From contig NZ_FMUX01000010.1 in the NCBI RefSeq assembly GCF_900101345.1, positions 37,441-101,440 on the forward strand: a stretch of 64,000 bases of DNA, in the 5' to 3' direction. The position numbers were made by a program, and so were the translations under genes. Positions within the stretch are counted from its first letter, which is position 1; every line of letters begins with the position of its first letter. This document shows, one piece after another, positions 33,214 through 44,595 of this stretch. The notes under the pieces were generated by a model. That model made no database searches, was not told where the DNA came from, and saw only the letters and a list, made by a program, of their open reading frames with translations. Source of the stretch: Desulfoluna spongiiphila. GTDB taxonomy: Bacteria > Desulfobacterota > Desulfobacteria > Desulfobacterales > Desulfolunaceae.

Positions 33214-33507
33214 ATGAAAACCTTTATCATCCTGACGGAATTGACCGAAGAGGGCAAAAAAGCCATCCAGAATGACCCGGTCGGCATGAAACTCTCGGCC
33301 CAGGCCATTGAGAACCGGGGTGGCATCCTCGTGGATCAGTTTGCCCTTCTCGGGCCCTGGGACTTCCTTACCATCATCAAGGCCAAGGATGAAAAAACCA
33401 TCTTTCGCATCACCACGGAGCTCGATGCCCTGGGCACCGTCAAAACCATGACCCTTCCGGCCATGCCCATCGAGGAGTTCATCGACGACATCATCACCTC
33501 TGTGTGA
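33214..33507 (+). CDS. GYD domain protein
   Basis: 97 residues, matching the small GYD family (ferredoxin-like dimer fold): MKTFIILTELTEEGKKAI, then GGILVDQFALLGPWDFLTII in which the conserved G-x-Y-D loop is replaced by GPWD, and TVKTMTLPAM near the end. GGAGGTG lies seven bases before ATG 33214. It is a single-gene unit with its own promoter and terminator. The biochemical function of the family is unknown. Confidence 0.88.
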   Translation: MKTFIILTELTEEGKKAIQNDPVGMKLSAQAIENRGGILVDQFALLGPWDFLTIIKAKDEKTIFRITTELDALGTVKTMTLPAMPIEEFIDDIITSV

Positions 33508-33542
33508 CCCCTTTTCCCCGGTGCTTCCCGGAAAACAGAACA

Positions 33543-33577
33543 GCCCATGATCCGAATCAGGATCATGGGCTTTTTTT
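33543..33577 (+). terminator. rho-independent terminator of the GYD gene
   Basis: GCCCATGATCC (33543-33553), loop GAATCA, GGATCATGGGC (33560-33570), then seven T. A perfect 11-bp stem 36 bases after the stop. Confidence 0.93.
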
Positions 33578-33632
33578 GATTCAAAGGCGTTACCAGAACG
33601 GGTTTTGATAACAAATCAATTCACGAAAAGAA

Positions 33633-33720
33633 GCCTCCGGCGGCAAGGTGGGGGCACCTTGAAACCCAATGGCGAATGTTTGAAGGGTATCGTGACACGA
33701 TCCTTACCGGGGCATTCGCG
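33633..33720. repeat. GCCTCC-family repeat, left half with variant centre
   Basis: Left end GCCTCCGGCGG, CAAGGTGGGGGCACCTTG hairpin, then GCGAATGTTTGAAGG...CCTTACCGGGGCATTCGC with an inner ATCGTG/CACGAT dyad. The right part of the element is absent. The centre resembles that at 57750-57836. Confidence 0.75.
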
Positions 33721-33811
33721 TGCCGGGTGACATTATGCAACCGCCTCTGGAAAAGAGACGGGCCTCATCATTCGGTGTCATGATCCCCGGCTGGGCAGCC
33801 AGGTTAAAGAT

Positions 33812-33982
33812 GCATCCGGCGGCCCTGCCAGGGGGCTAAACTTTTAAAAAGTTCAATAAACAGGTTTAAAAAACAGATTCAGTTTAATCTGAACCAATGG
33901 CGAATGTGATTTTCCCTGAGGAACGAAGGGGAAAGCGCATTCGCAACTTGCTTTCAAGGTGGCACACCTTGCCGCCGGAGGC
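33812..33982. repeat. GCCTCC-family repeat, full-length 171-bp copy
   Basis: Left end GCATCCGGCGG (33812), AAACTTTTAAAAAGTT hairpin, central hairpin GCGAATGTG...CGCATTCGC with inner TTTTCCC/GGGGAAA, CAAGGTGGCACACCTTG hairpin, right end CCGCCGGAGGC (33982). The stretch 33899-34048, including a flank beyond the right end, reappears inverted at 50828-50977 with three mismatches in 150 bases. Confidence 0.92.
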
Positions 33983-34059
33983 ATCTTTTGGGTTTTTACT
34001 CTGAGCCCTCTTGCCCCTGTCGTTCATCCGACTTTAACCATAGAAGGCTTTCCGGCCCT

Positions 34060-34893
34060 TTACCCCCTCTTGCGTTGGGCTTCTAAATGATCGATGTAGG
34101 ACGGCCGCAGGGCGTCCTGATAAAAAATACCGGTCATAAGGCGTTCGTCCCGTGCCAGGCGCAGGGCGGCCTCGTGGTCCTCGGGATCGTGGGTGTGGGG
34201 CAGGGGGAGGGCCAGCTCCGAGAGTCGCTTCCAGGTGTAGTTCTCCTTGTCGAAGGTGACGCACGGGGAGACAAGGTGCAGAAAGCTGAACCCTTTGTGA
34301 AGGATTCCCTGGTGCATGATGTGTTTCATGCCCTCCACGTCCCCGGCAAAGCCCCGGGCCACAAAGGAGGCACCGTAGGAGAGGGCAAGGGCCACGGGAT
34401 TCAGGGGGGTGTCGGGGTTGCCCCGGGGGTGGGAGCCGGTGACGTTGCCCATGGGCGTTGTGGGAGACGACTGCCCCTTGGTGAGACCGTAGATGGAGTT
34501 GTCGAAGAGAAACAAGGTGACGTCGATATTTTTCCGGGCAATATGGGGCAGGTGACCGCCCCCGATGCCCAGGATATCTCCGTCCCCTCCCACGGCAAAC
34601 ACCGTCAGGTCCGGCGAGGCCAGCTTCACGCCGCTGGCGATGGGGACGGCCCGTCCGTGGAGGGTATGAAATCCGTAGACCTTCATGAAGATGGGAAATC
34701 GCCCGGCGCAGCCGATGCCGCTGACCACACACATCTCTTCATTGCGAAGGCCAAGCTCCCCCACCACCTGCAGCAGGGCGTGGGCAATGCCGAAGTACCC
34801 GCATCCCGGGCACCAGGTAGGCAGCTCGCGGGTACGGTAATCAAGGAACCCCTCTCCCCGGACTTTCACCAGGGCGTCGCTGATGTAGGTCAT
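34060..34893 (-). CDS. korB: 2-oxoacid:ferredoxin oxidoreductase, beta subunit
   Basis: 277 residues. The TPP-binding beta subunit: TWCPGCGYFGIAHAL near the N-terminus, GIGCAGRFP, the metal/TPP motif GGDGDILGIGGGHL, and NSIYGLTKGQSSPT. It lacks an attached ferredoxin domain, as in two-subunit KorAB enzymes for 2-oxoglutarate. It works with the alpha/gamma fusion encoded upstream (35157-36926). A 263-base gap with two repeat copies separates the two genes, unusual for paired subunits. Substrate specificity (2-oxoglutarate over pyruvate) is inferred from the neighbouring TCA genes. Confidence 0.92.
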   Translation of the reverse strand: MTYISDALVKVRGEGFLDYRTRELPTWCPGCGYFGIAHALLQVVGELGLRNEEMCVVSGIGCAGRFPIFMKVYGFHTLHGRAVPIASGVKLASPDLTVFAVGGDGDILGIGGGHLPHIARKNIDVTLFLFDNSIYGLTKGQSSPTTPMGNVTGSHPRGNPDTPLNPVALALSYGASFVARGFAGDVEGMKHIMHQGILHKGFSFLHLVSPCVTFDKENYTWKRLSELALPLPHTHDPEDHEAALRLARDERLMTGIFYQDALRPSYIDHLEAQRKRG

Positions 34894-34918
34894 GTCAACT
34901 CCGTCTTTGATCCAAAAG

Positions 34919-34974
34919 CGCCTCCGGCGGCTCTGCCGGCGGCCAAACTTTTGAAAAGTTTGATAAACACATCC
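34919..34974. repeat. GCCTCC-family repeat, left end only, inside the kor operon
   Basis: CGCCTCCGGCGGCTCTGCCGGCGGC, followed by AAACTTTTGAAAAGTTT and the flank TAACGATTCAGCTT. The right-hand part is missing. It lies between korA and korB, in tandem with the next copy. Confidence 0.75.
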
Positions 34975-34992
34975 TGTAACGATTCAGCTTAT

Positions 34993-35095
34993 GCCTCCGG
35001 CGGCCCTGCCGGGGGCTAAAAGTTTAACAAACCGGTTTTAAAAAACAGATTCAAGCCAACCTGGATCGCATCAGCAACCTGCTTTCAAGATGTTT
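34993..35095. repeat. GCCTCC-family repeat, decayed copy inside the kor operon
   Basis: GCCTCCGGCGGCCCTGCCGGGGGC left end, shortened AAAAGTTTAAC, CAGATTCAAGCC linker, a remnant of the centre (CGCATCAGCAACCTGCTTTCAAG), no right end. Confidence 0.75.
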
Positions 35096-35156
35096 TAGCC
35101 TCAATGGCTTCCATGAGAAGACATCGCATTTTGTATGTTTAATCTTTGTGCTGACC

Positions 35157-36926
35157 CTAAAACTTAAACTTCCCGATAAACTCCAGAATATCCTCGGACG
35201 CCATGGGCAGTCCGGAGATGAGGTTGAGGCGGTGCACCTCCCGGTTGATGACCGGGGCCACGAGGTTGGCGTACTGCCCGGTGTGGTTGAGCTCGGCAAC
35301 CACCAGGGTCTTGCATCGCCCACTGAAGGCTTTCAAGGCCTCTTCGGGCAGTGGATAGATCACCGAGGAGTGGAAGGAGGCGATGCGATGCCCCTTTTTC
35401 CGGGCCCTTCTCACGGCCTCTTCGGCGGCCCCGGAGGAAGAGCCCCAGGAGAGGATCCCGATATCCACCTCCCCTTCGGTGCCTGACTCCATGACCGGAG
35501 GCAGTTCGGCCTGAAGGGTCTTGAACTTTCTGAACCGCTTCTCGGTCATGGCCAGATGATTTTCGCCGTCGTAGACGGGCTTGCCGTAGGTGTTGTGCTC
35601 CAGGCCGGTGTCCACGAACATCCCGTAGGGCATCCCCGGAAGGGTCCTCGGGGAGATGCCGCTCTCGGTGATCTTGAACCGCTCGTAGTCGTCTAAGTCC
35701 TCATCCTCCGGAAAAACGTTGGCAGACAGCATGGCCTCCTCCGGCGGATCGGGCTTGGGAATGTTCCGGATGCTGTTGGACAGGTAAAAATCGAGGAGAA
35801 TCACCACCGGGGTCTGGTACTTCTCGGCGGTGTAGAAGGCCAGGCAGGTCATGGCGTAACAATCCATGACGTCCCTGGGGGCAAAGACCACCCGGGGCGA
35901 ATCCCCGGTGCCGCCGCAGACCGCCGCGGACAGATCGCTCTGCTCCATTTTGGTGGGAAGCCCGGTGCTGGGACCGCCCCGCTGGGAGTTGACGATAACG
36001 GCGGGCACCTCGGCCATCACCGCCAGGTTGATCATCTCCCCCATGAGGGCAAACCCCGGTCCGGAGGTGGCTGTCATGGCCCGTTTTCCTGAGAACCCTG
36101 CCCCCACCACGTTGCCGGCGGCCGAGATTTCGTCCTCGGTCTGGATCATCACCCCCCCGAAGTCTCCCAGGCGCTTGCTCAGGATCTCCATGATCTTGGT
36201 GGCCGGGGTGATGGGGTACCCCGCATAAAGACGGAGCCCGCTGTCCATGGCGGCCATGGCCACGGCTTCGTTGCCGTTCATGATGACCTGCTCGCCATTG
36301 GGGGGCGGGGGGGCCGCCCCCTGGAAGGAATACGGGTCTTCCTTGGCGACATGGCTCGTCGTCCACTCGTACCCGAGGCTGAACGAGGCCAGATTGCTGT
36401 CGATAATCACCTGCTTCTTGCCCTTGTAGCGTGCCTCGATAAAGGCCTTCATGGCCTCGGGGTCGATGCCGAACAGGGCGGCCACCGCGCCGATGGCCAC
36501 CATGTTCCGGCCCTTGGCGTTGCCCGCGGCCTTGTTGGCCAGCTCCAGCATGGGGATGCCGTAGGCGGTCATGCCCGGCTCGGCCCATCCGGCAATGCTC
36601 ATGTCCTCCTCGTGGCAGACCGGGGGCTTGCTGTCATAAATCAGCACCCCGTCTTTCCGAAGCCCTGCCATCTGGGTGATGGCATGGGCGTCGTTCAGAG
36701 CCACCAGAACGTCCGTGTACTTCCCCGGTGAGAGCACCTTCTCCGAGCTGACTCGAAAATGGGCCACACACTTACCGAACCCCCGGATCTCCGAAGGAAA
36801 CGAATCAAAGGAGACAATGTCGTAGCCCTCGCTGCTCATGAAGCGGGTCATCACCTCGCCGGCGGAGATGGTCCCCTCCCCTGCGCTGCCACAGATCTCA
36901 ATCACAATATCAACGCTGGTCGTCAT
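35157..36926 (-). CDS. korA: 2-oxoacid:ferredoxin oxidoreductase, fused gamma-alpha subunit
   Basis: 589 residues. Residues 1-190 are the gamma domain (VIEICGSAGEGTISAGEV, SFPSEIRGFGKCVAHFR), residues 210-589 the alpha chain (NGNEAVAMAAMDSGLRLY, GYPITPATKIME, TEDEISAAGNVVGAGFSG, SQRGGPSTGLPTKMEQSDL). It oxidatively decarboxylates a 2-oxoacid, passing electrons to ferredoxin. ATG 36926 has CAGGAGAG eight bases upstream. Flavoprotein genes with Fe-S centres follow upstream (37234-40049) and citrate synthase and aconitase are near, supporting 2-oxoglutarate as substrate. Confidence 0.93.
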   Translation of the reverse strand: MTTSVDIVIEICGSAGEGTISAGEVMTRFMSSEGYDIVSFDSFPSEIRGFGKCVAHFRVSSEKVLSPGKYTDVLVALNDAHAITQMAGLRKDGVLIYDSKPPVCHEEDMSIAGWAEPGMTAYGIPMLELANKAAGNAKGRNMVAIGAVAALFGIDPEAMKAFIEARYKGKKQVIIDSNLASFSLGYEWTTSHVAKEDPYSFQGAAPPPPNGEQVIMNGNEAVAMAAMDSGLRLYAGYPITPATKIMEILSKRLGDFGGVMIQTEDEISAAGNVVGAGFSGKRAMTATSGPGFALMGEMINLAVMAEVPAVIVNSQRGGPSTGLPTKMEQSDLSAAVCGGTGDSPRVVFAPRDVMDCYAMTCLAFYTAEKYQTPVVILLDFYLSNSIRNIPKPDPPEEAMLSANVFPEDEDLDDYERFKITESGISPRTLPGMPYGMFVDTGLEHNTYGKPVYDGENHLAMTEKRFRKFKTLQAELPPVMESGTEGEVDIGILSWGSSSGAAEEAVRRARKKGHRIASFHSSVIYPLPEEALKAFSGRCKTLVVAELNHTGQYANLVAPVINREVHRLNLISGLPMASEDILEFIGKFKF

Positions 36927-36970
36927 CGTGTTCGCTCTCCTGTATTGAACATGCAGCTCAAAACATCCGA

Positions 36971-37036
36971 TGCCTTCTATTGTCAAATTGGGTCAAAAAA
37001 TAAGCCTCCGGCGGCGAGGTGAGCCACCTCGAAAGC
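36971..37036. repeat. GCCTCC-family repeat, left part with outer flank
   Basis: Flank TGCCTTCTATTGTCAAATTGG, then GCCTCCGGCGG (37004) and CGAGGTGAGCCACCTCG hairpin, GAAAGC. The rest is replaced by unrelated sequence. It lies just upstream of korA. Confidence 0.7.
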
Positions 37037-37117
37037 ATATTGCCCTTGCGGTTTATGCAAGTAAATTCAAAAATTCCGACGGACCTGGATACGTTAACGT
37101 ACCTTGTGAATTATTAG

Positions 37118-37233
37118 GTTTAACCGCGGTGCCTCCGAAGGCACGGGCGAAGCCCGTCAGCAAATGAGACGTCCCTGAGGAACGAAGGGACGGAGCATTT
37201 GCGAACCTGGGGTGCAGGGGCTTTAGCCCCTGC
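37118..37233. repeat. GCCTCC-family repeat, variant copy
   Basis: TTTAACCGCGGTGCCTCCGAAGGCACGG, then GCAAATGAGACGTCCCTGAGG...CGAAGGGACGGAGCATTTGC (the central hairpin with G-to-A changes kept complementary: GCAAATG/CATTTGC), and GCAGGGGCTTTAGCCCCTGC hairpin directly at the stop of the flavoprotein gene. The paired changes in the stem suggest selection on the fold. Confidence 0.7.
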
Positions 37234-38259
37234 TTATGCGAAGGATTTCCACCAGGAGGTGCGGATGGTAACCCCATCCATCTCAAAGATCTCCTTGGGC
37301 TGGTAGTCGATGATCTTTTCCCGGCCCAGAAGGTTCATGGCGGTGATCTCACCTTGTGCCTCGGCATTGCCCCAGCCCACGGAAACCCAGTAATCCTTAA
37401 GGTCCGGGTTGTAGATCTGGGCGCAATCCCCGCAGGCATAGACATCTTCATGGTTGCTGCGCATGAGGTGGTCCACGAGCACCCCCTTTTCCGTGTTGAT
37501 CCCGCTGCCCACCAGAAACCGGATATTGGGGACGGAGCCGAAAAAGGAGAAGACCAGGTCGGCTGAAAGCTCCGCACCGTCGGGCAGGATCAGAATAAAT
37601 CCCTCCCCTTCGGGCCGGACATCCGTCACCGGCTCGGCATCGGTGATCACGGTAACCCCAAGGCTGGTGAGGCGTTTGGTTACGTTCTTCTGAATTTCAT
37701 CCTTGAGGCTCACGGGCCAGAAGAGGCTGCTGTAAAGGACAAACACCACCTCCTTACCCGCTTTGCGGGCCTCCCTGGCAAAGCCCATGCTGGTGAGATC
37801 CCCTCCGAGAACGGCAAGGCAGGAGGCCTTTTCCATGGCATCCCGCACCATGCGGGCGTCATCGAAACCGGCCAGGCAGTGAAGGTACTCGGCAAACCCG
37901 GCGTGGGTGGGGAGCCGACGGGCCGAGGCGCCCACGGCCAGGATGAGTTTGGTGTAGTGCACCTTCTCCATGTGCCGGAGGTAGACCACCTTTTCAGCCG
38001 GGTCGACCTTCTCCACGCGCTGGCCCAGACGCAGCCGGATCCGTTTCTCCTGGTACCCCCGATAGGGACGGATGACGAGATCCTCGGCCTGGCAGCCCCC
38101 CACGGTGTAGAGGGGCACCCGGTGCTTGTAGTAATACAGGGGTTTCTCATCGGAGATGATGGTGATCTTGGCCTCCGGGTCTTCCCTGCGCAAGGTGTCG
38201 GCCGCGCTGTTGCCCGCCGGGCCGTTTCCTATGATGACGTAATGGTCGTCCTTCGGCAT
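37234..38259 (-). CDS. FAD-dependent pyridine nucleotide-disulfide oxidoreductase
   Basis: 341 residues with two Rossmann folds: FAD motif IIGNGPAGNSAADTL at the start, second nucleotide site around CLAVLGGDLTSMGFARE (about 145-165, lacking the usual GxGxxG), and VYACGDCAQI near residue 290. It resembles NADH oxidase/rubredoxin reductase-type proteins without the redox-active Cys pair. Its ATG overlaps the stop of the upstream GltD-like gene by one base (TGATG), so the two are coupled. It probably shuttles electrons between NAD(P)H and an Fe-S partner for the kor system. The missing Gly-rich motif may alter nucleotide choice. Confidence 0.85.
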   Translation of the reverse strand: MPKDDHYVIIGNGPAGNSAADTLRREDPEAKITIISDEKPLYYYKHRVPLYTVGGCQAEDLVIRPYRGYQEKRIRLRLGQRVEKVDPAEKVVYLRHMEKVHYTKLILAVGASARRLPTHAGFAEYLHCLAGFDDARMVRDAMEKASCLAVLGGDLTSMGFAREARKAGKEVVFVLYSSLFWPVSLKDEIQKNVTKRLTSLGVTVITDAEPVTDVRPEGEGFILILPDGAELSADLVFSFFGSVPNIRFLVGSGINTEKGVLVDHLMRSNHEDVYACGDCAQIYNPDLKDYWVSVGWGNAEAQGEITAMNLLGREKIIDYQPKEIFEMDGVTIRTSWWKSFA

Positions 38260-40049
38260 CACTCCTCCCTGTCCACTTCCACCAGCTCGGTTTTGGTTAT
38301 GGTTATGCAGTCCATGGGACAGACCTCGTAACACTTCCCGCAGCGAATACAGCGCTTGTTGTCGATGGCGATGGCCACCACGTCGTTCCAGTTGCCTGTC
38401 TCGCCGTACTCCCCGTAGCTTCCGTCGGGGTTCTCGGCAACGCTTGAGATCATCTTGATGCAGTCCCGGGGAGCCACGTCGATGCACATGGAGCAGTAGA
38501 TGCACCGGGACACGTCGATCTCATATTTCAAGCTGCAGAGGTAGCAGCGCAAAGACTCCTTGACGGCCTCGGCCTCGCCGTAGCCCTCTTCCACCTCATT
38601 GTCCGCATCTTCAAAACGTTCCTCAACGGGCAGGGTGGGCATGGCCACCGGCTTGATGAAATCGTACTCCCGCTCCCGGTCGGTCTGCTCGGCCGGTTCG
38701 AATCGCACCAGAAGCGCCTTGCGCCTGCGCCCGGCAAAGAGCTCGTCCACCTCGTGGGCGGCGTGGCGCCCGGCGGCCAGGGCGGAGATGACGTTGGAGG
38801 CGCCGGTGACGCAATCGCCTGCGGCGTAAAGGCGGTCCACGGAGGTGAGATACCGTCCGGGCTTCACCCCGATGCGCTGCCCGTCCATATTAAGGGGCTG
38901 GCCCAGGTCCACCAGGGGATGCTGGCCGATGGCGCTGATGATGGTGTCCGCCTCCATGACAAACTCGGAGTTTTCGATGGGCACGGCGATGCGGCCCTTG
39001 CCGTCCGGGGTGTCTTCCAGGCGGGTCCTGAGGAACTCAATGCCCTCCACCCGGCCACCCGTCCCCAAAATCCGGTGGGTGCTCACCAGGCTGTAAATGC
39101 GGCCCCCTTCCACCTTCACCTCGCGAATTTCATGGTCGTCCACGGGCATGTGCTCTTCGGTGGCCAGGATATTGATACGCACGCTCTCGGCCCCCATGCG
39201 AAGGGACGTCCGGGCACAGTCCATGGCGGTAAAGCCATCCCCCACCACGATGACCCGGCGGCCCGTCTCCACCTCCTGTCCGAGGTTGGTCCTCACCATG
39301 TAGTCGAGGCCGGAGATCACCCCTTCCATCTCCTCCCCCTCCACCCCCAGGCGGTTGGGCTCCATGCATCCCACGGTGGTGATCACGGCATCGTGTTTTT
39401 TAAGCAGGTCTTTAAGGACGATGTCGTGCCCCACCAGCACCCGGGTCCGGAGCACCACCCCCAGCCTCAGGACATTTTCGATCTCAAGGTCCAGAATATC
39501 CCGGGGCAGCCGAAAGGCGGGAATCCCGTAGCGCAGCATTCCGCCTGCTTCGGGCATGCTCTCATAGAGGGTGACGTTGTGTCCGTACACGGCCAGGTCG
39601 TGGGCCGCCCCGATGCCCGCAGGGCCGGAGCCGATGACGGCCACGCTCTTACCCGACGGGGCGTACAGGTCCTCTTTGATGCGGTGCATGGCCGGTTTCA
39701 AATCGGCTGCCGAACGCTTTAAATGGCAGATATTCACCGGGTCCCCCAGGTCGTCCTCCCCGTGGCGGCAGGCCGCCTCGCAGGGCCGGGAACAGATCCG
39801 CCCCAGGGTGGCGGGCAGGATGTTGTAAACCCGGTTCAATTCATAGGAGCGCCCGTAACGGTTCTCGGTGATGCACCGGATGTATCCCGGCACGTTGGTG
39901 GCGGCGGGGCAGGCATGCTGGCAGGGGACGTTGTCGGCCATGTACCCGAAGTCCCTCGGGTCATCTGAAAAGGCGATCTCTTTGATGATGCGGAGCATGC
40001 CGCTGGTCCCGTCGTTTCCGCGCTGGCTGCTGTAGATCTCTCGTTTCAT
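38259..40049 (-). CDS. GltD-like NAD(P)/FAD oxidoreductase with extra [4Fe-4S] ferredoxin domain
   Basis: 596 residues. Order: Fe-S domain as in GltD/DPYD (CQHACPAATNVPGYI, GRICSRPCEAACRHG), FAD motif VAVIGSGPAGIGAAHDL (about residue 135), NAD(P) motif VIVVGDGFTAMDCAR (about 270), LYAAGDCVTGASNVISALAAG, and a C-terminal pair of cluster motifs CIYCSMCIDVAPRDC (one Cys irregular) and CIRCGKCYEVCP. It couples NAD(P)H to ferredoxin-like carriers. ATG 40049 gives the family N-terminus, although its ribosome site is weak. The gene is coupled to the flavoprotein gene at 37234 and points in the same direction as korAB. Confidence 0.9.
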   Translation of the reverse strand: MKREIYSSQRGNDGTSGMLRIIKEIAFSDDPRDFGYMADNVPCQHACPAATNVPGYIRCITENRYGRSYELNRVYNILPATLGRICSRPCEAACRHGEDDLGDPVNICHLKRSAADLKPAMHRIKEDLYAPSGKSVAVIGSGPAGIGAAHDLAVYGHNVTLYESMPEAGGMLRYGIPAFRLPRDILDLEIENVLRLGVVLRTRVLVGHDIVLKDLLKKHDAVITTVGCMEPNRLGVEGEEMEGVISGLDYMVRTNLGQEVETGRRVIVVGDGFTAMDCARTSLRMGAESVRINILATEEHMPVDDHEIREVKVEGGRIYSLVSTHRILGTGGRVEGIEFLRTRLEDTPDGKGRIAVPIENSEFVMEADTIISAIGQHPLVDLGQPLNMDGQRIGVKPGRYLTSVDRLYAAGDCVTGASNVISALAAGRHAAHEVDELFAGRRRKALLVRFEPAEQTDREREYDFIKPVAMPTLPVEERFEDADNEVEEGYGEAEAVKESLRCYLCSLKYEIDVSRCIYCSMCIDVAPRDCIKMISSVAENPDGSYGEYGETGNWNDVVAIAIDNKRCIRCGKCYEVCPMDCITITKTELVEVDREE

Positions 40050-40720
40050 CGGCTTTTCCCGTGGGGTCTTTTCTGTAAGGCTTATTGACAGTTCATGACA
40101 AAACGCGTGGTGAGGCTGCTGCACGATCTTTTAAAGGGTGCGGGGGGGAGAAATGGGGTCAACCCCGTGGTGCCTGAACCGACGCGGTGGCTTTGTGGCG
40201 GTTTTGCTACCGGGCAGCGCCGAATCGGGGTGTGCAACCCCTCAGGCCCTTGGGGGAAAGACCATCCCGCATGGGAAGAGAGCCCGTGCGGGCGCAGATC
40301 GCCGCACGGAACCCTTGGAAACAGAATTGTTACCGGTAAATATACTCTCTTTTTGACAGCCATGCAAGGCGGTTGCGTTTTTTTAACCTTGTGGTTATCA
40401 GGATTTTCATGTTTAATTAAGGAGTTCGCGCCGCCGCACAGCATGCGCAAAAAGTCTTTTATATCAACTTCTTGCCGAGCTCTCCATGCACATTCTCCTC
40501 TCCTTTGCCTTCACCTGTCTGCTCGGCCGCCCGCACCCGGGCCTCTCTCGTTATTCGTATGGTGGCGACTCCGGCCACCGGAGTGTTTTGTTCATTCCCG
40601 TCAATTCCCTGTGCCTCTCCCGGCACGCCGTGGCTTTTATTCCCGGGCGGATAAGGCCGGCACCAGGCCCCGTTCCCGACCCCATGTCAACACGACCCGA
40701 TGCCCAACAAGGAGGATTCC
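40050..40720. other. divergent intergenic region upstream of citrate synthase
   Basis: 671 bases between the GltD-like gene (minus) and citrate synthase (plus). Visible: a perfect palindrome TTACCGGTAA (40330-40339) followed by TATACT, and TTGACA at about 40356. These could belong to promoters or an operator controlling the TCA genes in both directions. No gene-like frame was accepted. Confidence 0.4.
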
Positions 40721-41893
40721 ATGGACAGCCCCATCAAAAACATCGGCCTTCGCGGTGTGGTTATCGCCAGCACCAAAATCTGCGACGTGGACGGTGCCAA
40801 CAGCCGCCTCCTCTACCGCGGCTACCTCATCCAGGACCTGGCAATGGAGACCACCTTCGCCGAGGTGGCTCACCTGCTCCTGCATGACAAGATGCCCGAC
40901 ATCCATGAGCTGGTTAATTTTACCAACCAGCTGGAGAGAAACCGCACCCTGCCCCCCAACCTCATCTGTGCCATGCAGACGCGCCCCGTGACCACGCCCC
41001 CCATGGACATCCTCCAGGCCTGCGTCGCCCTGTTGGCACACCACGACGACTCCCTCCCCGAGAACAGCCTCCCCCTGGCCCGCAACCGGGCCATGGGCCT
41101 CATCGCCAAGCTGCCCACGGTGGTGGCCGCCTGGACCCGCATCCGCCAGAGGCTGGAACCCATCGAACCGGTCCCGGGCCTCTCCATGGCCGAGAACTTC
41201 TTTTACATGATCACCGGCGAGCGCCCCGACCGGCGCATAGCCGAACTCTTCGACCGGGCCCTGGTCCTGCATGCCGAGCACGCCTTCAACGCCTCCACCT
41301 TTGCCGCCCGGGAGGTGGCCTCCACCCGCGCGCACATGTACGCCGCGGTGTCTGCTGCCATCGGTTCCCTCTCCGGCGAGCTCCACGGCGGGGCCAACAC
41401 CCGGGTCATGGAGATGCTCAAGGCCATCGGCACCAAAGAGAACATCAAGCCCTTTGTGGAAGACAAACTGGAAAAAGGCGAGCTCGTCATGGGCCTGGGC
41501 CATGCCGTTTACAAAAACGGAGACCCCCGGGTGGAGATCCTGCGCCCCATGAGCAAAGAGGTGGGCGAGCGGGTCGGTGACACCCACTGGTACGAGATGA
41601 CCGAAGAACTTGAGCGGGTAGGCAAGGCCCTGTTCAAGGAGAAAAAGGACCTGGAGATCTTCCCCAACGTGGACTTCTACAGCGCCTCCCTCTACCACAC
41701 CATGGGCCTGGCCCACGACCTGTTCACCCCGGTCTTTGCCATGAGCCGAGTGGCAGGATGGTGCGCCCACATCATCGAAGAGCAGTTCGCAGACGAAGCC
41801 CACAAACCCGTCCTCTATCGCCCCGAATCCGAGTACATCGGCACCTACTGCGGCCCCGAGGGCTGTACCCTTGTCCCCATGGACAAACGTTAA
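40721..41893 (+). CDS. gltA: citrate synthase
   Basis: 390 residues, short-form citrate synthase. Motifs: HAEHAFNASTFAARE (active-site His near 190), GELHGGANTRV (His near 225), GLGHAVYKNGDPR (His near 264), DFYSASLYHTMG with the catalytic Asp-containing FPNVD. It condenses oxaloacetate with acetyl-CoA; a 2-methylcitrate synthase role is possible from sequence alone. ATG 40721 follows AAGGAGG. Aconitase starts 14 bases after its stop, so the two form an operon. Confidence 0.94.
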   Translation: MDSPIKNIGLRGVVIASTKICDVDGANSRLLYRGYLIQDLAMETTFAEVAHLLLHDKMPDIHELVNFTNQLERNRTLPPNLICAMQTRPVTTPPMDILQACVALLAHHDDSLPENSLPLARNRAMGLIAKLPTVVAAWTRIRQRLEPIEPVPGLSMAENFFYMITGERPDRRIAELFDRALVLHAEHAFNASTFAAREVASTRAHMYAAVSAAIGSLSGELHGGANTRVMEMLKAIGTKENIKPFVEDKLEKGELVMGLGHAVYKNGDPRVEILRPMSKEVGERVGDTHWYEMTEELERVGKALFKEKKDLEIFPNVDFYSASLYHTMGLAHDLFTPVFAMSRVAGWCAHIIEEQFADEAHKPVLYRPESEYIGTYCGPEGCTLVPMDKR

Positions 41894-41907
41894 CAAGGAG
41901 GCGCCCC

Positions 41908-44562
<2,655 letters not shown>

Positions 44563-44595
44563 CCATCAACCCGAAGGCCCAACAGACGAGACGCG

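Noticed and set aside
40486..40887. open frame overlapping the citrate synthase start
   Set aside because: No ribosome site and low-complexity, Pro/His-rich translation; it runs into the citrate synthase gene in another frame.
40637..41896. 419-codon open frame antisense to citrate synthase
   Set aside because: A shadow frame; the citrate synthase motifs on the plus strand are complete.
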